The position numbers and the translations under genes were made by a program. Below the pieces are notes generated by a model. It was not told where the DNA came from and did no database searches. It saw nothing but the letters and a program-made list of their open reading frames with translations. Below, piece after piece: positions 1 through 4,974 of a DNA stretch of 7,819 bases. Numbering within the stretch: the first letter of the stretch is position 1; each line of letters opens with the position of its first letter. Source of the stretch: Candidatus Cloacimonas sp. (lineage in GTDB: Bacteria; Cloacimonadota; Cloacimonadia; Cloacimonadales; Cloacimonadaceae); the NCBI GenBank assembly GCA_035403355.1, contig DAONFA010000051.1, forward strand, positions 1-7,819, written 5' to 3'.

Positions 1-77
1 TTATACTACCCTAAATGTAGACTTATACTACCCTAAATGTAGACTTATACTACCCTAAATGTAGACTTATACTACCC
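1..77. repeat. Iteron array: three 22-bp direct repeats plus a half unit
   Basis: Each unit is the 11-mer TTATACTACCC followed by the 11-mer TAAATGTAGAC. Full, identical units start at 1, 23 and 45, and a last TTATACTACCC occupies 67-77. A 22-bp spacing equals two helical turns, as in iterons bound side by side by plasmid replication initiators. The array begins at the first base of the window, so more copies may exist outside it. It ends 9 bp from the stop codon of the probable initiator gene, so here the iterons follow the initiator gene instead of preceding it. A related 9-mer, TTATACTAC, occurs at 7673-7681. The repeats are seen directly; the origin or incompatibility role is inferred. 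There are no unique spacers, so this is not a CRISPR. Confidence 0.8.
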
Positions 78-86
78 CTGCAGCTG

Positions 87-1613
87 CTATATTTCTATTT
101 CTATACCGGCTATTGTTTTTCCCGCTCCCTTGTATTTCTTAAAGCTTTTAATATACTTCCTTTTTCCGCTCGCCCATTGTGTTAATAGTGTGTCTATATC
201 CTTCTTTATTATCCGGGTTACTGCTTCCGGTGGATCTTTAAGCCCCATAAGTTCGTATATTGTAGAATAGCTGCGTCGCTTCTCATACCTGCCCTTGTTT
301 TTTTCTTTTTCTGATCTCATATATTCAATTTGTTTTATTAACTTTCTTTTCAATACAATAAAATTCTGTGTATTTCTACGGGTATCTGTGGTGTTTAAAA
401 GCTTTTTGTCGATCTGTGTTATTTGCCCCATTAGTTTACTATAATAATAATATAAAGGCGGAAATCCTATATAATAACCGTCTACTTTATGCCCGCCTGC
501 AGTTCCTCTCATCTTTGTAGCGTTTACTACATAGCCCTCTAATAAAGCGTCTTCTTGCTTTATATTTAGCCCTTTATGTTTCTTTGCCTGGTCTATAAAG
601 TCTATTTTTGCCGTTAATAATCTCATTTTTTCTATTGCCGCTTCTACTTCCGCTTCTTCCTTTTTGGTTACTTTAACGGTTTTTGTAATTCCTGCAAATT
701 CCCTGTATATTTGTGCTAATGTAAAAAATGTTTGCCCCGGATCGGCTGCGTCATATAGTGAGCCTATGCTTTCCTCTAATTCTATGTCATATTCTGTTAG
801 CCCCAGCTGCTCCGGCTTTGTTATAGATCCGGTTTGCATAGAAGGCGGATATATAGAAGCGGTTACTAATGCGCCGTTGCCTACTTTAATTTTTAAAGGC
901 TTTCCTTCCTTGCCCTTCGCTGCTATTTGTAGCTGGCTTCTCGCTACTTTATTTGTTGTTAACCTTGTTGTTTTAGGGTTTGAGCTGGCTATATTGCCTT
1001 CCCATAAGTCTAATATTTCCGCCGCCTGTTCTTCTTCCGCTTTTACGCTGGGCGCAAACTCTGCGGCTATTAGTTCTTTTAACCGGTCTTTTTCTTCCTG
1101 TAAAATTGTTTCCCCTGTTTTTGGAAGCCTGCCTTGTTCTATAAGCAGTTCATAAACAAAAACAAATTCAAAAAAATAATTAAAGCCCTTCCCCTCAAAG
1201 CCTGGCTTTGTTCGATTTATTTCTTCATGTACAAATTGTAAATAGTCTTGACAATGTGCGCCCAGCCCTGGGCAGTTTGCCGCAAAATTTTTATAATATG
1301 CGGCTTTTGCGTATTTTTCTTCTTTGGTGGCGTATACCCCGCTTTTTGCGTTTTCAATTATTTCCGCCGAGTGCTGCTGAATTATAGATAATATATTCCC
1401 CCGGCGTTCCCATGTGTCCCCCGGTGATCCTGGGCTTATATTATCGTTATAACCATAGCCGCCCGATCCGTCCGGGTGTTTCACGGCATAAAAGCCCGGT
1501 ATTCCGTCAACTTCTTTTTTGTGCGCTTCTAATTCTTCCCCCGTCCAGGTTTCCGCTGTCCATTCTTCCGGCTGCGGATCGGCTGCGCCTGTTTTTGGTG
1601 TGGTGTCTGCCAT
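87..1613 (-). CDS. Probable plasmid replication initiator (two winged-helix-like regions)
   Basis: The protein has 508 aa. The start is supported by AAGGGGAGC 8 nt before the ATG. I recognise the general pattern of Bacillota plasmid initiators, not an exact homologue. Residues about 273-340 form a first winged-helix-like block (YDIELEESIGSLYDAADPG, then FFTLAQIYREFAGI, then a KMRLLTAKIDF strand). Residues about 410-508 form a second block, very basic and ending in a KDIDTLL helix and a FKKYKGAGKTIAGIEIEI wing. A Tyr-rich patch (PPLYYYY, about 386-391) lies between them. The first 200 residues (acidic start, GYGYND, two Cys near 114 and 121, helical Glu-rich stretch 170-205) match nothing I know. 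The iterons directly after the stop codon fit an initiator acting next door, and a 224-nt spacer upstream suggests its own transcript. Initiator is an inference from fold pattern and context; a DNA-binding protein of another kind is the alternative. Confidence 0.6.
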   Translation of the reverse strand: MADTTPKTGAADPQPEEWTAETWTGEELEAHKKEVDGIPGFYAVKHPDGSGGYGYNDNISPGSPGDTWERRGNILSIIQQHSAEIIENAKSGVYATKEEKYAKAAYYKNFAANCPGLGAHCQDYLQFVHEEINRTKPGFEGKGFNYFFEFVFVYELLIEQGRLPKTGETILQEEKDRLKELIAAEFAPSVKAEEEQAAEILDLWEGNIASSNPKTTRLTTNKVARSQLQIAAKGKEGKPLKIKVGNGALVTASIYPPSMQTGSITKPEQLGLTEYDIELEESIGSLYDAADPGQTFFTLAQIYREFAGITKTVKVTKKEEAEVEAAIEKMRLLTAKIDFIDQAKKHKGLNIKQEDALLEGYVVNATKMRGTAGGHKVDGYYIGFPPLYYYYSKLMGQITQIDKKLLNTTDTRRNTQNFIVLKRKLIKQIEYMRSEKEKNKGRYEKRRSYSTIYELMGLKDPPEAVTRIIKKDIDTLLTQWASGKRKYIKSFKKYKGAGKTIAGIEIEI

Positions 1614-1837
1614 TCTGCCCGCTCCCCTTGCTTTTTCATTTTATCGGTTGTTATGTGCTTCCCTGTGTTCAATAGCTTTTCTTTTAATATAGGTTAGCCT
1701 GTAAAAATAATTTCTATTGCCTGTATTCCCGTTGTTTTCGCCTGTTGGTGGTTTGTTTCCCGCTCGCTGTGTTCTGTGTGTCCTTTTTCTTTGTTTCTAT
1801 GTCCGCTAATGGTAATTAGTACCCATACAATACTATT
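1614..1837 (-). other. Spacer before the initiator gene, with GACACA cluster and weak promoter-like box
   Basis: No gene is supported in these 224 bases. On the minus strand it holds a GGACACACAGAACACA cluster (about 1768-1783), a short inverted repeat GGTA-ATTAG-TACC (1811-1823) just after the HTH gene, and a TATATT box (1686-1691) that could be a -10 element. I found no convincing -35 at 16-18 bp from it. The leader next to the initiator ATG (1611-1629) is identical over 19 nt to that of parA. The length of the spacer suggests separate control of the initiator, but the promoter is not firmly located. Confidence 0.35.
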
Positions 1838-2056
1838 TTACTTTTTCCCCGGCTTTTTGTCCGGCTGCGGATCGGTGAAGCTTGCCCCTTGTATGTATTG
1901 TTTTATGTTTTCTTCCGTTATGTGATATACCCCGCTAATTCTTCGAGCGGGCAGTTTATTAGCCGCTATATAATTAAATATCGTTGCTTTGCTTAAGCCC
2001 AGCATTTCCGCCGTTTCCTCTACGGTGTAAACCTTTACCCCCAAAATTTCCCTCAT
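1838..2056 (-). CDS. Small excisionase/MerR-type helix-turn-helix DNA-binding protein
   Basis: The protein has 72 aa. Residues 10-54 follow the excisionase-like HTH_17 pattern: YTVEETAEMLGLSKATIFNY (helix-turn-helix), a basic turn KLPARRISG and a closing VYHITEENIKQYI strand-helix. The tail (DPQPDKKPGKK) is basic and probably disordered. Its ATG overlaps the stop of the upstream RHH gene as ATGA, which indicates translational coupling, and AGGGGGAAG lies upstream. Such proteins bind short DNA sites as transcriptional regulators or as recombination directionality factors. Placed as third gene of a parA operon and just ahead of the initiator gene, it may regulate partition or replication. With a tyrosine recombinase on the same element, an excisionase role is also possible. 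The fold is secure; the role is open. Confidence 0.75.
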   Translation of the reverse strand: MREILGVKVYTVEETAEMLGLSKATIFNYIAANKLPARRISGVYHITEENIKQYIQGASFTDPQPDKKPGKK

Positions 2057-2313
2057 GCTTCATCTTCCCCCTGTCTTTTTATTTTGTCGGCTTCTATTAG
2101 ATCGTTTATAAATTCGGTTATACTTTTCCGGTCATACCATGCCGCTTCTTGTAAATATTCTTTGTATTGCGGGCGTAATTTTAAATTTACCCGGTAATGT
2201 TCCGGCGGTGGCGCTGCTTTCTTCTTCTTGCCCTGTGTGCCTTTTGTGTCCTTTGTGTCCATTGTGTTAAAAAATTTATCCGCTGCGCTTTTGCCTTTAA
2301 AGTCTTTTGCCAT
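2053..2313 (-). CDS. Ribbon-helix-helix DNA-binding protein, likely centromere-binding partner of ParA
   Basis: The protein has 86 aa. The N-terminal half is basic and low in complexity, with a DTKDTKGTQG stretch (about residues 19-28) and KKKK plus PPP before the folded part. Residues 40-78 fit a ribbon-helix-helix: strand YRVNLKLRPQYK, helix EYLQEAAWYD, then RKSITEFINDLIEADK. It starts 18 nt after parA with AGAGGAAG as ribosome-binding site, so it is second in the parA operon. Type Ib partition systems pair a short ParA with a small RHH protein that binds tandem repeats at the centromere and represses the operon; that is the inferred role here. The DTK stretch is encoded by tandem GACACAAAG 9-mers, the same word found in several other places in the window. 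Confidence 0.72.
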   Translation of the reverse strand: MAKDFKGKSAADKFFNTMDTKDTKGTQGKKKKAAPPPEHYRVNLKLRPQYKEYLQEAAWYDRKSITEFINDLIEADKIKRQGEDEA

Positions 2314-2331
2314 TATTCCCGCTTCCTCTCT

Positions 2332-3090
2332 TTATTTGGTTTTTAAATATTCGTTTATAAAGGCTGTATAGTCAATCGCTGGGTTGCTCCGGGGTGCGCT
2401 GGTGTATATGTCTTCCTGTAGCGTCTGCGCTTCCTTTATGGCTATACCTTCCCTTATTACCGTCTTAAATAGCCTTGCCCCTATGTGATCCGCTGCGCCC
2501 TGTATGCTGTCTTTTAGATCCCGGCTTAATATTGTCCGGGCGTTGTAGCGTGTTATAAGTATGCCGTCTGTTTTTAATTCCGGGTTGCTGCGCCGTTTAA
2601 TGGTGTTTATAGTGTCATAAAGCTGGGCTATTCCTTGCAAGCTGAATATATCCGCCCCCAGGGTAATAATAACATCTGTTGCGGCTGTTAAAGCGTTTAT
2701 GGTTAATACTCCCAGCTGTGGCGGTGTGTCAATAATGATATAATGGTAGTTATTTATTACAGGCTTTATAGTTTCCTGTAAAAGATATTCCCAGCCTTTG
2801 GCTTTAAACTCAAGATCCGCCCCGGATAGCTGCGGGCTGCTTGCCATTATATCCCCCTGCGCCGTTGCCTGGATCGCTTCCCCGGCTATTGCCGTTCCCT
2901 TTAGTGCTTCATATAATCCCGGCTGCTTTGTATCTGCGCCCATTATATAGCTTATGTTTCCCTGTGTGTCTGCGTCTATGGTTAGCACCTTGTAGCCCTT
3001 CCGGTGCAGCCCTGCCGCTAATGCTGCCGCTGTTGTAGTCTTCCCTACTCCCCCTTTTTGGTTTGCTATTGCGGTTATTCTTGTTTTCAT
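2332..3090 (-). CDS. parA: ParA-family partition ATPase
   Basis: The protein has 252 aa, the usual size of short type Ib/soj-like ParA proteins without an N-terminal HTH. The deviant Walker A motif KGGVGKTT is at residues 12-19 with the signature lysine K12; the A' motif DADTQGN is at 39-45; the Walker B motif YIIIDTPP ends with D121 and the PP signature at 123-124. It binds ATP, polymerises or forms gradients on nucleoid DNA, and moves plasmid copies through its centromere-binding partner. An RHH gene follows after 18 nt, which is the expected partner. The ATG is preceded by AAGGGGAGCGGGCAGA, shared exactly with the initiator gene. A GC-rich hairpin (3136-3156) lies 45-65 nt upstream and may influence expression. 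MinD or a chromosomal Soj is less likely given the plasmid context. Confidence 0.93.
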   Translation of the reverse strand: MKTRITAIANQKGGVGKTTTAAALAAGLHRKGYKVLTIDADTQGNISYIMGADTKQPGLYEALKGTAIAGEAIQATAQGDIMASSPQLSGADLEFKAKGWEYLLQETIKPVINNYHYIIIDTPPQLGVLTINALTAATDVIITLGADIFSLQGIAQLYDTINTIKRRSNPELKTDGILITRYNARTILSRDLKDSIQGAADHIGARLFKTVIREGIAIKEAQTLQEDIYTSAPRSNPAIDYTAFINEYLKTK

Positions 3091-3106
3091 TCTGCCCGCT
3101 CCCCTT
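3088..3106 (-). promoter_or_regulatory. Translation-start leader of parA, identical to that of the initiator gene
   Basis: The 19 nt ending at the parA ATG (AAGGGGAGCGGGCAGAATG on the minus strand) recur exactly at 1611-1629 before the initiator gene. The AAGGGG core is a good ribosome-binding site and fixes both starts. Identity across the spacer, not only the core, suggests a shared origin or shared translational control. Confidence 0.7.
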
Positions 3107-3135
3107 CTTACTATAGCGTTCTTTTCTATGGCTGC

Positions 3136-3156
3136 GGGCGGGTTATTCGCCCGCCC
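3136..3156. promoter_or_regulatory. GC-rich hairpin between the frameshifted gene and parA
   Basis: GGGCGGG (3136-3142) pairs with CCCGCCC (3150-3156) around a 7-nt loop. A second register, GCGGGCG (3134-3140) with CGCCCGC (3148-3154), is equally possible. On the minus strand it is not followed by a T tract, so a classic terminator is unlikely. Its minus-strand text GGGCGAAT resembles the hairpin before the primase-helicase gene at 7118-7135. It may be a leader structure or an operator for the parA operon; the role is not shown by the sequence. Confidence 0.4.
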
Positions 3157-3169
3157 TGCTTTTCCCCGC

Positions 3170-3419
3170 CTATGCTTCCGCCTTTTTGTAGCCTTCTAAT
3201 TGTGCTATTATTCCTTCAATATCAAAATAAACATCTTCTAAAATATCCATTTTTATTTTATTCCGGTTATACTCCCATGCAATAGCAAAGCGTTCTTCTT
3301 CTATGTCCCTGTTGTATTTCCTGTATAATTAGCCCTGCGTTCCTGGTTAGCCGTTCCAACCTGTTAATTTCGCTGTCAAATACTATTGCCGCCTGTTTAC
3401 TTGTTAATGTGTCTGTCAT
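3170..3419 (-). pseudogene. Small helical protein gene interrupted by an apparent one-base frameshift
   Basis: Frame one starts at 3419 behind a good site (AAAGGGAGC) and reads MTDTLTSKQAAIVFDSEINR onward, but then runs out of sense and stops at 3267 (50 codons). A second frame, open from 3328 to a stop at 3170, carries a credible protein: DIEEERFAIAWEYNRN followed by DILEDVYFDIEGIIAQLEGY. Dropping one A from the AAA at 3317-3319 joins them as a smooth 82-aa, highly charged, helical protein, probably a coiled coil. The two halves share composition and have no gap between them. It sits between the recombinase gene and parA and shares 18 nt of leader with the primase-helicase gene. I do not recognise the family. 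It may be a sequencing error, a recent mutation or, less likely, programmed frameshifting; the motif is not a known slippery site. Confidence 0.6.
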
Positions 3420-3444
3420 TCTTTTTGCTCCCTTTCAATTTTTT

Positions 3445-3450
3445 ATTATA
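3445..3450 (-). promoter_or_regulatory. Candidate -10 box before the small frameshifted gene
   Basis: A perfect TATAAT on the minus strand lies about 26 nt before the ATG at 3419, between the recombinase stop and this gene. No recognisable -35 is found at 16-18 bp, so the promoter call is tentative; the 98-nt gap after the recombinase is consistent with a new transcript starting here. Confidence 0.35.
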
Positions 3451-3517
3451 GGCTGCCGGTGTTTGTTTTTGGCGTTCCCCCTTTTGGTGTGTGCTTTGTG
3501 TACTGTGTGTCTATGCT

Positions 3518-4453
3518 CTAAAATATCGCCCCGGCTATGCGTTCTTCGCTTTGGTTTTTTGCCCGGTCTATGTGGTGTAAATAAATCATTGTTGTATTTA
3601 TGTTGCTATGCCTTAATAGCTGTTGCGTTTCTTCCAGGCTTCCGCCGTTTAATAGGTTTAGCGTTCCTGCTGTGTGCCTTAAGCTGTGGGCTGTTAGCAT
3701 TTCGCTGTTATATCCGGCTGCAATAAAGCGGCTTTTAATTAGCCGGCTAATGCTTTTTGTAGTTAGCCTTCCGCCGTTGTTTCTGTCGCTGGCGCTTGTA
3801 AATAGCGGATCTGTGGCGGGTGCTTTGCCCCTGGCTTTAAGATATGCCCTTATTGCTTTTTCTACGGGCGCTGGTAGCTTTATATATTCGGTTTTTTCTT
3901 CCCTTCCTTTTCCCTGTATATATAAAACTGTATTGTCCCCGGCTGCCCTTATATCCCCTATATTTGCCCGCTGCAACTCTATTGTTCTTAATCCGCCGGT
4001 TACTGCAAGCGCTAAAATTGCATAGTCCCGCCGCCCCTGTGTGTCCTTTGTGTCTATGCTGTTTAATATGTCCTTAATCTGCGCCGTTGTTAAAGCGTCT
4101 TTTTTGTGTTCCCTGTCGAGCTTTGCGCCTTTGATATGATCCGCTATATTATTATATAAGCCTTCCTGTTCCAGCCATGCAAAGAATAGCCGTACAGCTG
4201 TTATATATGCCTGTGTGGTGCTGGGTTTGTGTGTTGCCTTCAGCTGTTCCCTATAGGCTAAAATGTCCGAGCGGGCGGGCTGGGTTATCCCTGCCGCCTG
4301 TAGCCATGTTATAAACTGCTTAAGCGCCCGGCGGTATGTTTCTACCGTCTTTGGGCTGCCGTCTATGTAATTTATAAATCTGTTAAATAGATCCGCTGTT
4401 ATGCCTTGCTGCGCCTGTAATTGGTTAGCGGCTGCGGTTGTTAATGCGTTCAT
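3518..4453 (-). CDS. Tyrosine recombinase/integrase (XerC/D-like)
   Basis: The protein has 311 aa, typical of Xer-type recombinases. The N-terminal core-binding domain (about 18-108) has the usual SPKTVETYRRALKQFITWL and YITAVRLFFAWLEQEG helices. The catalytic domain (about 117-300) holds the full set: R156 in TGGLRTIEL, K182 in the QGKGREEK beta-hairpin, H256 and R259 in HSLRHTAG, H282 in LLRHSNINTT and the nucleophile Y291 in TMIYLHH. It should cut and rejoin DNA through a 3'-phosphotyrosine, resolving plasmid dimers or integrating the element. It has its own promoter (4507-4534) and a site AAGGGGC 6 nt before the ATG. A DTKDTQG insert (about residues 134-140) lies between helices near the start of the catalytic domain and is encoded by the GACACA word seen elsewhere. 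Dimer resolution versus integration cannot be decided from the sequence. Confidence 0.92.
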   Translation of the reverse strand: MNALTTAAANQLQAQQGITADLFNRFINYIDGSPKTVETYRRALKQFITWLQAAGITQPARSDILAYREQLKATHKPSTTQAYITAVRLFFAWLEQEGLYNNIADHIKGAKLDREHKKDALTTAQIKDILNSIDTKDTQGRRDYAILALAVTGGLRTIELQRANIGDIRAAGDNTVLYIQGKGREEKTEYIKLPAPVEKAIRAYLKARGKAPATDPLFTSASDRNNGGRLTTKSISRLIKSRFIAAGYNSEMLTAHSLRHTAGTLNLLNGGSLEETQQLLRHSNINTTMIYLHHIDRAKNQSEERIAGAIF

Positions 4454-4506
4454 ATTAAAGCCCCTTCCCTGTGTGTCCTGTGTGTGTCTTTTTTTAACTT
4501 ATCTTA

Positions 4507-4534
4507 ATTATACGCCTTTGTTTTTGTTTGTCAA
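4507..4534 (-). promoter_or_regulatory. Consensus sigma70/sigmaA promoter of the recombinase gene
   Basis: On the minus strand TTGACA (4529-4534) and TATAAT (4507-4512) are both perfect and separated by 16 bp. Transcription would start near 4500, giving a leader of about 47 nt that contains GACACACACAGGACACACAGG just before the ribosome-binding site. This is the strongest promoter in the window. Confidence 0.85.
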
Positions 4535-4591
4535 TAGTTTTTATAAAATTATTTTGTGTTTGTGTGTCCTTTGTGTTATTATTTGTTTATA

Positions 4592-4634
4592 AAATAAGAG
4601 CGGGTAGCTGTTACGCTTTCCCGCTCGCTTATTT
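4592..4634 (-). terminator. Terminator hairpin after the primase-helicase operon
   Basis: AAATAAG plus AGCGGG (4592-4604) pair with CCCGCT and CTTATTT (4620-4634), interrupted only by a 2-nt bulge (CG, 4626-4627), with a loop of about 15 nt. On the minus strand the GC part is followed by CTTATTTT, as in an intrinsic terminator. It lies 13 nt after the stop of the 104-aa gene and before the recombinase promoter, the right place to end the upstream operon. Confidence 0.65.
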
Positions 4635-4646
4635 GTTGCCGGTGGT

Positions 4647-4961
4647 TTAATTGCCCCTGCTTTGGCTGGTTTCATATAGCCGCTGGCGTGCCGTTGTATT
4701 ATAGTAGCTGTTCCCGGTTAGGTCTGCGATAATGTCAAGCGCCTGTATAAGTAAATACATTTCCGGGCTGTGGTTTTCGATCCCGTTTATCAATTCTTTT
4801 TCTTTTTGGTTTGTTGCCCTTATCTTGTTTAATTGCTGCTTTACTTTATATAGGTTGATCGCCCCGGCTTCTTCCGGTGGCGCTTCCGTGTTCAACTCGC
4901 CGCCCTGGTTAAACTGTTCTATTTCCTTGCTGTGTTGCTTTGCGTATTCTTCTAAAGTCAT
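4647..4961 (-). CDS. Hypothetical 104-aa protein coupled to the primase-helicase gene
   Basis: I do not recognise the family. The protein is charged and has no membrane segment or signal peptide. Residues 1-20 are helical (MTLEEYAKQHSKEIEQFNQG); a Pro/Glu/Ala linker follows at about 22-34; residues 37-66 form a Lys/Gln/Asn-rich helix (LYKVKQQLNKIRATNQKEKE); and 67-95 is a more hydrophobic helix-rich end (MYLLIQALDIIADLTGNSYY). It begins 13 nt after the stop of the primase-helicase gene with AGGGGGC as ribosome-binding site and ends just before a terminator, so the two are almost surely one transcript. That pairing suggests an accessory of replication, such as a helicase loader or a primase partner, but nothing in the sequence proves this. 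Confidence 0.7.
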   Translation of the reverse strand: MTLEEYAKQHSKEIEQFNQGGELNTEAPPEEAGAINLYKVKQQLNKIRATNQKEKELINGIENHSPEMYLLIQALDIIADLTGNSYYNTTARQRLYETSQSRGN

Positions 4962-4974
4962 TCTGCGCCCCCTG

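Noticed and set aside
1..77. CRISPR array
   Set aside because: The units are contiguous 22-bp repeats without unique spacers, and no cas gene is present.
664..1155. 163-codon open frame on the plus strand inside the initiator gene
   Set aside because: It is antisense to a better gene, lacks a ribosome-binding site, and its Ser/Pro/Leu/Cys-rich translation is that of a shadow of the opposite strand.
3136..3156. Intrinsic terminator between the frameshifted gene and parA
   Set aside because: The stem is strong, but neither strand follows it with a convincing T tract; kept only as a hairpin of unknown role.
3058..3285. Plus-strand frame over the parA leader
   Set aside because: It has no ribosome-binding site and runs against the frameshifted gene and the leader hairpin; its composition is that of a shadow frame.
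3518..4453. Recombinase as part of a transposon or integron
   Set aside because: I saw no terminal inverted repeats, target duplication, attC-like sites or cassette genes around it.
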